A DNA stretch of 64,000 nt from CAZZCU01 sp964652825 (lineage in GTDB: Bacteria; Bdellovibrionota_B; Oligoflexia; Oligoflexales; CAZZCU01). Under the pieces are notes generated by a model. That model was not told the origin of the DNA, searched no databases, and worked only from the letters and a program-made list of their open reading frames with translations. Positions 53,979 to 63,756 of the stretch are shown piece after piece. Location of the stretch: NCBI GenBank assembly GCA_964652825.1, contig CAZZCU010000003.1:1-64000 (forward strand). The letters run 5' to 3'. Numbering within the stretch: the first letter of the stretch is position 1; every line of letters begins with the position of its first letter. Made by a program: the position numbers and the translations under genes.

Positions 53979-55088
53979 ATGAAGAAGGCGTTTCTCTCTT
54001 GGCGTAACCTTACCATCGGCGCGCTTTTGCTTGGTACCGGCACGTTTTGGACTTATGGCTCTGCAGACGCCGCATCCATACGTGGGGTTAACAGAAAAAA
54101 GGGCGTTGTTGTTCTTGATAGCGGCAGCGAAGGTGGTTTGAAGAAAGGCATGAATGTTTGCTTTAATGATAGCAAAGGCAAACAAATTGATTGCGGTAAA
54201 ATCGTCTCCCTAAAAAAGAAAACCTCGACAGTTAAGTTGAATAAGGCAGCTTCGGCGCGCCGACTTAAGCGCGGCATGGAAGCGATTACCGACGGTGAAG
54301 CCGCGGTCGCATCCGCATCGTCTAGCAAGGCTGGAGCGAAATATCGTCGAAACGTAAAGACGATGTATATCATGACACCGATGTTCCCCAGCACTTATCA
54401 GAAACTGGCTTATGCACCACCACCTGTTACCGGTGATGCCGAAACGCTTTGGGAACCAATCGGTGAACCGGACATATCGGTTATGGGTTTTGGCGCCGAA
54501 GTGGAAATGGGCATTGGTGCGACCATGTCCACGGCGATTGGCTTTCGCATGCGTTTACATCGCGATTTTGCTTCGGAAGCCGATTATATTCAAAGAGAGT
54601 TGACCGCCGACGGTCAGAAACAAGCGATCCCGGAATATGTGGAAGCCCTGCAGACAACATCTGCCATGGGATTTTGGGCGGATTTTTATTTTTATGATGT
54701 TCGTTTCGGTCAATCGCTGTCGCTTCGCTTAGGGAGCGGGATCGATATGGATATGTCCACCGTTACCGTCAAAGCCACTCAGAAAGATGATCGTGCCGAC
54801 CAGGCAACCATCGGGGAATTTGTGACCGCAACTTCAAAGCTTAGTGTTATTTCACTGCGGCTTATTCCATCGCTGAATTTCTTTATTGATCCTGTGGGCT
54901 TCACTTTGACACCGGTTGTTTTGGTGCCGCTTGCCGCGATGGGCGCTGCTTTCTCGGGTGAGAATCTCGATACTCATGCAGCCAATTTAGGCGGTGTGGA
55001 TCCGATGGAAGATCTTAAGGCAGCTTTGGGACATGATAAAGGTTCGATGAGTTTGATGATCACCTTGTCGGCGTTCTTTGCGTTCTAA
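53979..55088 (+). CDS. Probable outer-membrane beta-barrel protein
   Basis: 369 residues. A signal peptide ends near TYGSADAA. Residues ~30-105 form a small beta domain (IRGVNRKKGVVVLDSG, GGLKKGMNVCFNDSKGKQID, RRLKRGMEAITDG). The rest is alternating amphipathic strands (GFGAEVEMGIGATMSTAIGF, LSLRLGSGIDM) and the chain ends in ...SAFFAF, a terminal Phe as used by the barrel assembly machinery. Function unknown; the N-terminal domain resembles the small exported protein at 32237. Confidence 0.75.
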   Translation: MKKAFLSWRNLTIGALLLGTGTFWTYGSADAASIRGVNRKKGVVVLDSGSEGGLKKGMNVCFNDSKGKQIDCGKIVSLKKKTSTVKLNKAASARRLKRGMEAITDGEAAVASASSSKAGAKYRRNVKTMYIMTPMFPSTYQKLAYAPPPVTGDAETLWEPIGEPDISVMGFGAEVEMGIGATMSTAIGFRMRLHRDFASEADYIQRELTADGQKQAIPEYVEALQTTSAMGFWADFYFYDVRFGQSLSLRLGSGIDMDMSTVTVKATQKDDRADQATIGEFVTATSKLSVISLRLIPSLNFFIDPVGFTLTPVVLVPLAAMGAAFSGENLDTHAANLGGVDPMEDLKAALGHDKGSMSLMITLSAFFAF

Positions 55089-55107
55089 AACGATAACGGC
55101 GCTTTAT

Positions 55108-55545
55108 TTATAGCTGAATGAGTTGCAGCTTGCGTTGTTTGTCATCAATGATATCTAAAATCAATTTATGCGTTGGCGTGATGGATGCTATATCCTGCAC
55201 AGCCTCAGGCCATTCGATGAAAATACCCGCAAAATTTTTGTGATCAAATAAGCCAAGATCATCCATGTTGGCGGTGGGTGGCAGACGGTACAAATCCAGA
55301 TGTGCGTACCAAACGTCTTTGATTTTAATCTCGTTCATAAGCGTATATGTCGGTGAGCGAACCGGGACATGTTCCGCTAAACCAAGCGCGCGTAATAGAG
55401 CGCGGGTTAACGTTGTTTTTCCGGAGCCAAGCGGGCCGATCAGCCATAATGTAAAAGGTTTGGGAATAAGATGTCGGGAGAGCTGTCTTGCCAGGATGGC
55501 CAGATCATCTTCCGCGAAGGTATGCGTTTCCAGAACCGTGGACAT
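55108..55545 (-). CDS. tsaE: TsaE, tRNA threonylcarbamoylation ATPase
   Basis: 145 residues with IGPLGSGKTTLTRALLRALG (P-loop), VRSPTYTLMNEI and the conserved HLDLYRL. It is an essential partner in making the t6A modification of ANN-reading tRNAs. It directly follows glmM with no gap. Translation start matches the usual N-terminus. Confidence 0.93.
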   Translation of the reverse strand: MSTVLETHTFAEDDLAILARQLSRHLIPKPFTLWLIGPLGSGKTTLTRALLRALGLAEHVPVRSPTYTLMNEIKIKDVWYAHLDLYRLPPTANMDDLGLFDHKNFAGIFIEWPEAVQDIASITPTHKLILDIIDDKQRKLQLIQL

Positions 55546-56919
55546 TTAACTTTGCTTTACTAATTTGGCGGCGATAGCCTTTTCTGTCTTGGCGACAAGT
55601 TCATCGGCCATTTCTTCGATTTTGTGACGATCATCACCTTCAATCATGATCCGCGCAAGATTCTCGGTTCCTGAATATCGGAACAAGACGCGGCCGTTGC
55701 CTGCCAATTTATTTTCGATTTTTTTGATCAAGGCTACGACATCCGGCATGCTTTCAAGCGGTATCTTGTTTTTGACTCGCACGTTTTTCAGGACCTGCGG
55801 CAAAAGATCCATACATTTTTTAAGCTGTGAGACCGAGGTTTGCGTGCCAACAACGACTTCCAGTAATTTAAGCGCGGCGAGAATGCCATCACCTGTAGTG
55901 GAACTGTCACGGAAAATCAAATGACCGGATTGCTCGCCACCAAGATTATAATTTCCTTGGCGCATGGCTTCGACCACGTAACGATCACCGACTTTGGTGC
56001 GAATAACGCGGGCACCGACTTTAGTCATGGCGATATCAAGGCCCATATTGCTCATAATTGTTGAAACGACGGCATTGCCACGCAATTTACCCTCGCGCAT
56101 CATATAAGTGCCGGCAATGGCCATAATCTGGTCACCATCGACAAGTTCAGCGCGATCATCCGCGACAATGAGGCGATCAGCATCACCATCAAGAGCCAGG
56201 CCGATATCAGCTTTATAGAGACGCACATGATCGCTTAACTTACTGGGATGCAGTGCGCCGCAATTTTCGTTGATATTGGCGCCGTTCGGGCTATTACCGA
56301 GAAGAAATAATTCCGCGCCCAGTTCTTCGAGAACCTTTGGCGCAACTTTATAGGCCGCGCCGTTGGCGCAATCGAGAACAATTCGCAAACCTTCCAGGGT
56401 CAAGTGTTTGGGGAATTGTTCCTTTAAGAAAACCGCGTACTGACCGACGGCATCATCGATGCGTTTGGCGCGACCGATGTTCATACCTACGGGAACATCG
56501 TTAAGCTCGGTCTCTTGCTTGAACAACATGCTTTCCAATTGATCTTCAATATCGTCCGGCAGTTTATAACCATCAGAGCTGAATATTTTGATGCCGTTAT
56601 CGTCGAATGGATTGTGAGAGGCGGAAATCACTATGCCCGCGCATGCTCGCATGCCACGTGTCAGATAAGCGATGCCTGGAGTTGGTAGTGGGCCGAGAAA
56701 ACTGACGTCAACTCCGACGCTGCAAATTCCCGAACATAATGCTTGTTCCAGCATATAGCCGCTGCGTCGCGTGTCTTTGCCGATCAGAATACGAGGATAT
56801 GGGTAGCGTTCTTTAAAATACAGGCCAATGGCTTGGCCAAGTCGCATCACTAAATCCGGTGTCATCGGATAGTGATTAGCTTTGCCACGAATTCCATCAG
56901 TTCCAAACAAGCGTCCCAT
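55546..56919 (-). CDS. glmM: Phosphoglucosamine mutase
   Basis: About 457 residues. MGRLFGTDGIRGKAN opens the protein; the phosphoserine loop is GIVISASHNPFDDNGIK, the metal loop DGDADR and the C-terminal phosphate site RYSGTENLARIM. It converts glucosamine-6-phosphate to glucosamine-1-phosphate for peptidoglycan and LPS. The frame runs 25 codons further up, inside ybbR; the ATG ending at 56919 follows the ybbR stop by 16 bases. The cdaA-ybbR-glmM order is the same as in many Firmicutes, where GlmM and the YbbR protein modulate CdaA. Confidence 0.96.
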   Translation of the reverse strand: MGRLFGTDGIRGKANHYPMTPDLVMRLGQAIGLYFKERYPYPRILIGKDTRRSGYMLEQALCSGICSVGVDVSFLGPLPTPGIAYLTRGMRACAGIVISASHNPFDDNGIKIFSSDGYKLPDDIEDQLESMLFKQETELNDVPVGMNIGRAKRIDDAVGQYAVFLKEQFPKHLTLEGLRIVLDCANGAAYKVAPKVLEELGAELFLLGNSPNGANINENCGALHPSKLSDHVRLYKADIGLALDGDADRLIVADDRAELVDGDQIMAIAGTYMMREGKLRGNAVVSTIMSNMGLDIAMTKVGARVIRTKVGDRYVVEAMRQGNYNLGGEQSGHLIFRDSSTTGDGILAALKLLEVVVGTQTSVSQLKKCMDLLPQVLKNVRVKNKIPLESMPDVVALIKKIENKLAGNGRVLFRYSGTENLARIMIEGDDRHKIEEMADELVAKTEKAIAAKLVKQS

Positions 56920-56935
56920 AGGTTTGCTTTCGTGT

Positions 56936-57865
56936 TTAGTTAATCTTTTTCTGATTATAAACTTCGACATTTCCTTTATCAGGAAAAGTCTCAATGAGTA
57001 CTGTGTCCGGCGGAATTTTTACCTGGATTTCTTTTTGGTACTTACCGGGTGTCAGGCCGCGTATTTCCACAAACGCCTGCAAGTCATTGCGTTTGACGAA
57101 ATTGAGAACACCGGGTTTTCCTTGAATAACAATCGATACGGTCTTCGGTCGCACGGCTGCAAGATAATCGTTACCTTGCACCTCCACCGGAATATTCTCA
57201 AAGCGTTGATTGATTTTGCTGTCCCCAACCTGCAGCGTCATGGACACTTTCTCGTCAGATAATGTTTTGGTTGTCAGGCCGTTAACAATGACATTCGCAT
57301 CCACTGTTTTGTTTTCGCGCAAGCCGTTGATATCGATGACTTCAGTAACAACGTCGTTAATTTTGCTGAGTTCATTTTTGAGACCGGTTACAGTCACTGT
57401 GTTTGGTTTGATGGTGACTTTCTCAATGATAAAGCCTTCGGCAGGCGCACCTTGCAGGACTTCGCGTACCGGCAAGGCCTTGGTAGATGCCTCATCGAGA
57501 TAGACGATAATATAAGCATCGTGAACGGTAAGTTTAACGCGGTTATCCCAGTTGCGAATATATTCTTTGTCGACACGAAAACGCAGTTCCCCAGGCTTTT
57601 TGGGGATATTGATAACGGCTTCCAACGGTCGATTGGCAACTTCCGCATGGATAAAACGAGGGAAGCGCATGGTGACGTCTTTGGTGCGGGTGGTGTCACC
57701 TCGGATCATGTATCCGTCCGGAACCACCAGATTGACGGTCAGACGCCGATTCACCTCCACGATTTCCTCGCCCTGAACAACGCTCCATATGACGATCGCA
57801 ATACAAAGCGCGGCGACCTTGTACCAGATATTATTTAGAAGCATGCTTGTGATTCCGGGATTCAT
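56936..57865 (-). CDS. YbbR-domain protein, likely CdaA regulator
   Basis: 309 residues: one N-terminal membrane helix (YKVAALCIAIVIWSVVQG) and three or four YbbR beta repeats outside the membrane (for example EGFIIEKVTIKPNTVTVTG, then VPVEVQGNDYLAAVRPKT). In Firmicutes the YbbR protein (CdaR) regulates the c-di-AMP cyclase CdaA; the one-base overlap with cdaA here supports the same pairing, as inference. AGGA lies before the ATG. Confidence 0.9.
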   Translation of the reverse strand: MNPGITSMLLNNIWYKVAALCIAIVIWSVVQGEEIVEVNRRLTVNLVVPDGYMIRGDTTRTKDVTMRFPRFIHAEVANRPLEAVINIPKKPGELRFRVDKEYIRNWDNRVKLTVHDAYIIVYLDEASTKALPVREVLQGAPAEGFIIEKVTIKPNTVTVTGLKNELSKINDVVTEVIDINGLRENKTVDANVIVNGLTTKTLSDEKVSMTLQVGDSKINQRFENIPVEVQGNDYLAAVRPKTVSIVIQGKPGVLNFVKRNDLQAFVEIRGLTPGKYQKEIQVKIPPDTVLIETFPDKGNVEVYNQKKIN

Positions 57866-58737
57866 TAACGCTTCCTAGATCTAAAAAGACGCATTTTCTC
57901 AATAATGGCCCAATTGCCACCCATTTTTTCCGGTGCGACAGTCGTAGATGCGGCTTCGTCGTCAGAGACGGGTTTAGTGGAATTCTGGCTGAGCATATTT
58001 CGTAAAACTTTGCGCAGTTCCTTGCCGTCCACACCGCGCGATACATGTCCATCCACAACCAACGAGATGGAGGCCCCTTCTTCCGATACCAGGACGACGA
58101 CGGCGTCGGTTTCCTGGCTAATGCCGATAGCTGCGCGATGCCTGGTTCCCATATTTGGATCGATGTCTTCTTCCCGTGTTAGCGGGAGAAAACAACCCGC
58201 AGCGGATATGCGTCCTTGTTGCACGATCACAGCGCCATCATGGATGGGCGATGTTGGATGGAAAATGGCCAGTAGGATTTCTTTGGAGACTTTGGCATCG
58301 AGAAGGATACCGACATCCACGTAACGATTTAAAATGATATGACGTTCAAGAACGATTAAGGCGCCAATCCGTTTGGAGGCCAGTGACGTGGCGGCCCGGG
58401 TAATCTCATCGATAATTTGTGTCGAGGATAGATTTTCGTTTGTGGGTATTAACGATTTTTTGCCCATGCGGCTTAGCACGCGTCGGATATCTTCCTGGAA
58501 GATAATCACCAGGATGATGATGATACTGGAATAGAATTTGTTCATTAACCACTTGAGCGTGGTTAGTGGATATAACTGGGTAATCAAAAAGAACGCGACG
58601 AAGATAATCAGTATTCCCGTTACCATCTGTGCTGCGCGCGTGCCGCGGATCAGAATCAACAGGTAATAGACGAGTACCGCGATAATCAGGACATCGAAAA
58701 TCGCGAAAAGGCCAAATTGTTGAAACAGCTCATTCAT
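57865..58737 (-). CDS. cdaA: Diadenylate cyclase CdaA (c-di-AMP synthase)
   Basis: 290 residues. Three N-terminal membrane helices are followed by the DAC domain with FHPTSPIHDGAVIVQQGRI (DGA) and MGTRHRAAIGISQETD (RHR), both active-site motifs intact. It makes c-di-AMP from two ATP molecules; that signal controls potassium, osmotic and wall balance where it has been studied. Presence in a Gram-negative is restricted to a few lineages. The C-terminal ~35 residues form a charged tail. Co-transcribed with folP above and ybbR below. Confidence 0.95.
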   Translation of the reverse strand: MNELFQQFGLFAIFDVLIIAVLVYYLLILIRGTRAAQMVTGILIIFVAFFLITQLYPLTTLKWLMNKFYSSIIIILVIIFQEDIRRVLSRMGKKSLIPTNENLSSTQIIDEITRAATSLASKRIGALIVLERHIILNRYVDVGILLDAKVSKEILLAIFHPTSPIHDGAVIVQQGRISAAGCFLPLTREEDIDPNMGTRHRAAIGISQETDAVVVLVSEEGASISLVVDGHVSRGVDGKELRKVLRNMLSQNSTKPVSDDEAASTTVAPEKMGGNWAIIEKMRLFRSRKR

Positions 58738-58739
58738 AA

Positions 58740-59549
58740 CTAAGTGATCCCAAGTTCACCCGTGAGTTTTCTGAGTATCGCCAGTTGCTTGACCGCATGC
58801 GTGCGAATTATTTTGGCTCCGCTCATCATCAAGCACAATTCTATAACTTTGCCGGGAGCATCGCGCAGCGTCGGTTGAGGTAAATCCAGTAACGTGCCAA
58901 TAAAAGATTTACGGGAGATACCGAGTGCTAGCGAGTATTTTTTGCTCCATTCCGTGGTTTTAAGCAACAAAGCTATATTTGCCTCAATGGTTTTTCCAAA
59001 ACCGATGCCGGGATCAAGAAAGATCCGCTCCCTACTTAACCCGACATCGATCAAAGCTTGTTCCGCTGCACAAAAAAAGCTTTCGACTTCGCGGATCGCT
59101 ACCGCCGGCGTTAAAGGGTGCGTCTGCATTGTCGCCGGCGTTTCTCGCATATGCATCGCTATATAGTTAACGTCCGGATATCGGGCGATCTCTTGCAGAA
59201 TACCGGTATCCGCGACACCCGCGACGTTATTAATATAGAGCACGCCGCAATCCAAACTACGCTTTATAATCTCAGTCTTACGACTGTCGATACTAATGGG
59301 GACTGGCAATGCACGGCGGAGTTCTGTCAGAACAGGTGCCAGGCGTCGCCATTCTTCTGCTTCATTAACAGCAACTGCGCCGGGCCTGGTGGACTCCGCG
59401 CCTAAGTCTATAATATCCGCACCATCAGCGACCAGAACTTCGGCCTGCTTAAGCGCGTCCTTGACCGCAAGAAACTCACCACCATCGGAAAAAGAATCAG
59501 GAGTAACATTGATAACGCCCATAATACGGGCGTTATGGGGTGATACCAT
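58740..59549 (-). CDS. folP: Dihydropteroate synthase
   Basis: 269 residues. MGVINVTPDSFSDGGEF and DGADIIDLGAESTRPGA are the substrate loops; IFLDPGIGFGKTIEANIALL and GISRKSFIG follow. It joins p-aminobenzoate to the pterin precursor in folate synthesis. The start at 59549 overlaps the ftsH stop by one base; the usual protein begins near the second ATG (59522). The inverted repeat at 59512-59536 lies between and over these two codons. Confidence 0.96.
   Translation of the reverse strand: MVSPHNARIMGVINVTPDSFSDGGEFLAVKDALKQAEVLVADGADIIDLGAESTRPGAVAVNEAEEWRRLAPVLTELRRALPVPISIDSRKTEIIKRSLDCGVLYINNVAGVADTGILQEIARYPDVNYIAMHMRETPATMQTHPLTPAVAIREVESFFCAAEQALIDVGLSRERIFLDPGIGFGKTIEANIALLLKTTEWSKKYSLALGISRKSFIGTLLDLPQPTLRDAPGKVIELCLMMSGAKIIRTHAVKQLAILRKLTGELGIT
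59512..59536 (-). repeat. Nine-bp inverted repeat at the folP start
   Basis: ATAACGCCC and GGGCGTTAT flank a seven-base loop. In the transcript the loop holds the second ATG of folP (59520-59522 region), downstream of the first ATG at 59549. It is inside coding sequence, so part of the pattern may reflect codon choice. Confidence 0.5.
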
Positions 59550-61531
59550 TAAGTTCCCTGCGGCAGCGCGCTTATGGGTGTTGCTTCGGATTCGGCATGA
59601 GCTGCGTTTTTGGCCTTATTGGCAGCTCTTTTACTCGCGGCCTTGGCATGCTCAGCCGCCTTGCTACTTTTGTTTTCTTCGTACTTGCGTCGCTCATCGT
59701 CCGAGATGATTTCTTCTCCCGCTAACAAGCGATCCATATCAATCGCTTCAAGAACTTCGCGCATCAGCAGGGCTTCGGCCATCTTATCGAGGACAGTGCG
59801 GTTTTCCTTGAGAATCGCGACAGCGCGGTTGTAGTTTCTGGTCACAAGTTCGCGAACTTCTTCATCTACCTCTTCGGCAAGTTTTTCTGAATGGGTTTTT
59901 TGCGTACCCATATCGCGACCGAGGAAGACCTCGCCGTCTGGCTTACCAAGAGACATCGGTCCAATTTTATCGCTCATGCCCCATGAACAAACCATTTTTC
60001 GCGCGATGCCAGTGGCTTTTTCGATATCGTCACCGGCGCCGGTTGTTTGATGACCAAAAACGACTTCTTCGGCGGCACGACCACCCATGGCATAAGCGAT
60101 CATCCCTTCCGCGTATTCTTTGGAAACCGTGAGACGATCTTCGGTCGGCAGCAAAATCGTTACACCAAGTGCTTGTCCGCGCGGGATGATGGTGATTTTG
60201 TGAACCGGATCAGCGCCTTTTACTTTCTTTGCCACCAAGGCATGGCCTGCTTCATGATAAGCAGTGTTGCGTTTTTCTGTTTCGCTGATGATCATGCTCT
60301 TGCGTTCTGGTCCCATCAGCACTTTATCTTTCGCCAGATCGAAGTGACGCATGGCGATGTCACTAGAATTTTGACGTGCCGCGATTAACGCAGCCTCATT
60401 AACCAAATTTTCCAAGTCAGCTCCGGAGAAGCCGGGCGTGCCTTGGGCGATTGTCTGCAATTCGACATCTCTGCCAAGCGGAGTTTTGCGAGTATGAACA
60501 TTGAGAATATGCTCGCGACCTTTAAGATCGGGTTTCGGCACAATCACGCGACGGTCAAAACGTCCTGGTCGCAAAAGTGCTGGATCCAAAACATCCGATC
60601 GGTTCGTGGCCGCGATCAGAATAACACCGTCGTTAGATTCAAAGCCGTCCATCTCGACAAGCAATTGATTCAGTGTTTGCTCGCGTTCGTCATGACCGCC
60701 GCCTAGGCCCGCGCCGCGATGGCGACCCACGGCATCAATCTCATCGATGAAGACGATACAGGGAGCGTGTTTCTTGGCTTGATCAAATAAATCACGCACG
60801 CGGCTAGCGCCAACGCCGACAAACATTTCCACGAAATCCGAACCGGAAATGCTGAAAAACGGTACGCCGGCTTCACCGGCGATTGCTTTAGCCAGAATCG
60901 TTTTACCGGTTCCAGGAGGTCCGACTAGCAACACGCCTTTCGGGATGCGGCCGCCAAGTTTGGTGAATTTCTTGGGCTCTTTTAAAAATTCGACGATCTC
61001 TTGCAGCTCTTCTTTGGCTTCTTCAACACCGGCAACATCTTCAAATGTCAGCTTGGATTGATTTTCGTTCAGCATCTTGGCGCGGCTCTTGCCAAATGAC
61101 ATGGCTTTGCCACCACCAATTTGCAACTGGCGCATAAAGAAAAAGAACAAGAACAACAGCACGAGCATGGGCAGTGAATTCACCAGAAGAGTTTTCCATA
61201 GGCTCATTTCTTCAGGTGGTTCAAAATTTACTTGAATACCACGAGCTGTCAGATCTTTGCGAAGATCAGCATCATTGGGTCCGTAGGTTTTGAATGTACT
61301 GTTGTCCGCACGAACGCCGGCAATTTCATTTGATTTGAAGGTGACTTCTTTAACTCGATCCGGGTTGTCTTCGGGCAAAGAGGTAGCGGCGATGAATTCC
61401 GAGAATTTAAGCGCTTGCGGTTGTTCTTGAGGCTTCACCATCAGATGAATCAAAAGAAACAACATAAAGATACCGACCAGAGACACGATCAAGCGCATCT
61501 GTTGATTTTGTTTTCCCGAAGATTTTGCCAT
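59549..61531 (-). CDS. ftsH: FtsH, membrane AAA+ zinc protease
   Basis: 660 residues. Two membrane helices (~10-30 and ~110-130) enclose a periplasmic part. The AAA domain has [35 protein letters not shown] and the pore motif [12 protein letters not shown]; the protease has [12 protein letters not shown] (HExxH). The C-terminus is Lys/Ala-rich and longer than usual. It removes misassembled membrane proteins and, in enterobacteria, LpxC. It follows tilS and overlaps folP by one base. Confidence 0.97.
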   Translation of the reverse strand: MAKSSGKQNQQMRLIVSLVGIFMLFLLIHLMVKPQEQPQALKFSEFIAATSLPEDNPDRVKEVTFKSNEIAGVRADNSTFKTYGPNDADLRKDLTARGIQVNFEPPEEMSLWKTLLVNSLPMLVLLFLFFFFMRQLQIGGGKAMSFGKSRAKMLNENQSKLTFEDVAGVEEAKEELQEIVEFLKEPKKFTKLGGRIPKGVLLVGPPGTGKTILAKAIAGEAGVPFFSISGSDFVEMFVGVGASRVRDLFDQAKKHAPCIVFIDEIDAVGRHRGAGLGGGHDEREQTLNQLLVEMDGFESNDGVILIAATNRSDVLDPALLRPGRFDRRVIVPKPDLKGREHILNVHTRKTPLGRDVELQTIAQGTPGFSGADLENLVNEAALIAARQNSSDIAMRHFDLAKDKVLMGPERKSMIISETEKRNTAYHEAGHALVAKKVKGADPVHKITIIPRGQALGVTILLPTEDRLTVSKEYAEGMIAYAMGGRAAEEVVFGHQTTGAGDDIEKATGIARKMVCSWGMSDKIGPMSLGKPDGEVFLGRDMGTQKTHSEKLAEEVDEEVRELVTRNYNRAVAILKENRTVLDKMAEALLMREVLEAIDMDRLLAGEEIISDDERRKYEENKSSKAAEHAKAASKRAANKAKNAAHAESEATPISALPQGT

Positions 61532-61564
61532 ATCTCGTACCTCGCTTAATCAATCCCGACGCCA

Positions 61565-62632
61565 TCATAAAGTAACTTCATCAACCGCGTAAACCCCGAA
61601 ATCCCGGCTTTTTGCGCCTTGTGCACGCGAGTGGGGCGCGATCTTTGTGAGTTTAATCACCCCATCTTCCGCCATCACACGAAAGCCGCCGCGCATATCC
61701 TGAAAGACCCCAGTATGATCATCAGCCACGCTGGTTGCCCAGGCGAGTGTTTGCAGGAGAAATTCGCGAGAAATATGCTTTTGTGTACCGACGCTCAAAC
61801 TAAAGAAATCACGCAGCACCAGCATACCAACACTACGATTTAAGGATCGTAAGAGTCTAAGCGAGAGACCATCGGATGCAGAGTCACTGGATGAGTTCGT
61901 TTTGACTGACTCGCGGCAGTGGTTGCTGATATCCCGAGCTTCGCTTGCGCAGGCGACAATCCGCTTGGCTGCACCCGGATAGAGTTTTTCCAGCTCAGGG
62001 AGCACACGGTTGCGCACGATGTTGCGTGTGTAATCCATTCTATCATTAGACGTGTCATTTCGGTGAGATAGGCTGTTTATGCCGAGTAGGTCCAGAAGGT
62101 CCTGCTTAGCTACTCCGAGTAGAGGACGCCAAAACGGCGCTCGCCATGTCGACATTCCCAGCAAATTGTGGGGCGCTGACCCACGACTTAAGCGCATCAG
62201 TATATTTTCGGCAAGATCATCACGATGGTGTGCTAATCCGACAGCAAATCCTTGTGCTGCAACATCTTCAAAGAATTGCCGGCGAATGCTGCGGGCCCAC
62301 TCTTGCACACTTTGTCCACAGCGTTGGTTAAAGTCCGCACCGTAGTCGGCTGGTTTTCTTACCATTAGCTGACAATTTTTTGTTTTTGCCAATTCCCGCA
62401 CAAATTCTTCGTCTAAATCAGATTCTTTGCCTCGCAAGCCGTAGTTGATGTGCAGAATGCCGACGGAAAAATTTTTTTTATGTTTGGTGATTTCACAAAG
62501 AAGTTGAAAAAGCGCAGTGGAATCGGCCCCTCCCGAACACCCAACCATAACTCCCTGAATATTATGGAATTTTTGGTTTATCGTCTCTTCCATTTCTAGG
62601 ACTAAGTCTTTAAAAATTTTAGTTAATTTCAT
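61565..62632 (-). CDS. tilS: tRNA(Ile)-lysidine synthase
   Basis: About 355 residues. The PP-loop is VMVGCSGGADSTALFQLL; IRRQFFEDVAAQGFAVGLAH and HRDDLAENILMRLSRG follow. It puts lysidine on C34 of the AUA-reading tRNA-Ile. The frame runs three codons upstream of the ATG ending at 62632. The C-terminal domain is shorter than in E. coli. The tilS-ftsH order is widely conserved. The leader region is AT-rich. Confidence 0.93.
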   Translation of the reverse strand: MKLTKIFKDLVLEMEETINQKFHNIQGVMVGCSGGADSTALFQLLCEITKHKKNFSVGILHINYGLRGKESDLDEEFVRELAKTKNCQLMVRKPADYGADFNQRCGQSVQEWARSIRRQFFEDVAAQGFAVGLAHHRDDLAENILMRLSRGSAPHNLLGMSTWRAPFWRPLLGVAKQDLLDLLGINSLSHRNDTSNDRMDYTRNIVRNRVLPELEKLYPGAAKRIVACASEARDISNHCRESVKTNSSSDSASDGLSLRLLRSLNRSVGMLVLRDFFSLSVGTQKHISREFLLQTLAWATSVADDHTGVFQDMRGGFRVMAEDGVIKLTKIAPHSRAQGAKSRDFGVYAVDEVTL

Positions 62633-62688
62633 GACAACCAATTTTTAAAATATCAACAATATTAATTTTAAAATATCACAAACACAAT

Positions 62689-62715
62689 TAAAGGTTTTTA
62701 CAAAAATGGCGATGG
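62689..62715 (+). promoter_or_regulatory. Sigma-28 (FliA)-type flagellin promoter
   Basis: TAAAGGTT (62689-62696), an 11-base spacer and GGCGATGG (62708-62715) match the flagellar sigma-28 pattern TAAAGTTT-N11-GCCGATAA closely, 84 bases before the flagellin ATG. Confidence 0.75.
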
Positions 62716-62746
62716 TAAATTATCAAGTCACAGGGGGTGACTTAGC

Positions 62747-62773
62747 GAATCTCCAGCAAAAGAGCTGAGATTC
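62747..62773 (+). repeat. Hairpin in the flagellin leader
   Basis: GAATCT, one bulged base, CAGC, a six-base loop, GCTG and AGATTC form a ten-pair stem downstream of the sigma-28 site and 26 bases before the ATG. It may stabilise the abundant flagellin mRNA. Confidence 0.6.
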
Positions 62774-62799
62774 AAATTAATTCCAGGGAGGAAAGTATC

Positions 62800-63678
62800 A
62801 TGGGTCTTAGGATCAATACCAATGTTTCTAGTCTGATTTCGCAGCGCCACCTCGAGCGCAACCACAACAGCCTGGCTCAGAATTTTGAGCGTATGTCGTC
62901 AGGTCTAAGGATTAACAAATCCTCTGATGACGCCGCTGGCCTTGCCGTATCTGAGAGTATCCGGGCGAAAGTTCGGGGCTTCAACCAGGCACGTCGCAAT
63001 GCTAACGACGCGATTTCTATGGTTCAGATCGCCGAAGGCGGTATGAACGAGCTTGGCAACATGCTCATCCGTTTACGTGAACTTACGGTGCAGTCGGCGT
63101 CGGATACGCTTGGCGAAACCGAGCGCGGTTTTCTGAACCGTGAATATGTTCAGCTGGTGGATGAGGTCGATCGGATCGTAGGTACGACTGAATTCAACGG
63201 TCTCAAATTGTTTAAGTCTGAAGATGTTAACGACTTTGTTATCCAGGTTGGTGTTAACGGCACCGAGCCAGAGGAAAATCTCGATACCATTTCCATTAAT
63301 CTTGATGGATTGAAATTCAGTTCGGAAGATCTCGAGTTGGGTAAAGGTGCGGAAATTGGTCCGGAAAATGACGACCCCACGGGTGGTCCGGATCGCGAGA
63401 CGATCGCCAGTCGTCTGGTCAATATCGACAATGCTCTCACCCGTATGGCCAGTGAGCGCGCGACACTTGGTTCGGTCCAGAGTCGTTTGCAATCAGCTAT
63501 CAACAACCTCAGCATCTCGACGGAAAACCAGGAAACTGCTCGTAGCCGCATCATCGACACTGATTTTGCTGCTGAAACGGCAACGATGACGCAGAACCGC
63601 ATCCTGACTCAGGCCGGATTGTCTGTGCTGTCGCAAGCAAATCTAGCACCCGAGATGGCTTTGACTCTGTTGCGCTAA
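62800..63678 (+). CDS. Flagellin
   Basis: 292 residues, the short form lacking most of the variable D2/D3 region. The N-terminal D0/D1 ([39 protein letters not shown]) and C-terminal D1/D0 (ENQETARSRIIDTDFAAETA, ends in ALTLLR) are intact. The acidic spacer around residues 165-200 replaces the variable domain. GGGAGG precedes the ATG. First of at least two tandem flagellin genes, as in bdellovibrios, which build filaments from several flagellins. Confidence 0.95.
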   Translation: MGLRINTNVSSLISQRHLERNHNSLAQNFERMSSGLRINKSSDDAAGLAVSESIRAKVRGFNQARRNANDAISMVQIAEGGMNELGNMLIRLRELTVQSASDTLGETERGFLNREYVQLVDEVDRIVGTTEFNGLKLFKSEDVNDFVIQVGVNGTEPEENLDTISINLDGLKFSSEDLELGKGAEIGPENDDPTGGPDRETIASRLVNIDNALTRMASERATLGSVQSRLQSAINNLSISTENQETARSRIIDTDFAAETATMTQNRILTQAGLSVLSQANLAPEMALTLLR

Positions 63679-63711
63679 GTAAACGGGAATTCAAACTTTA
63701 ACTGATGGAAC

Positions 63712-63730
63712 GGTGGCCAAGGTGGCCACC
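63712..63730 (+). repeat. GC-rich hairpin between the two flagellin genes
   Basis: GGTGGCCA and TGGCCACC, eight perfect pairs, flank three bases. No T-run follows, so it is more likely a stability or processing element, or a partial terminator setting the ratio of the two flagellins. Confidence 0.6.
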
Positions 63731-63756
63731 AGCCCATAAACCAGGAGGGAATTGTC

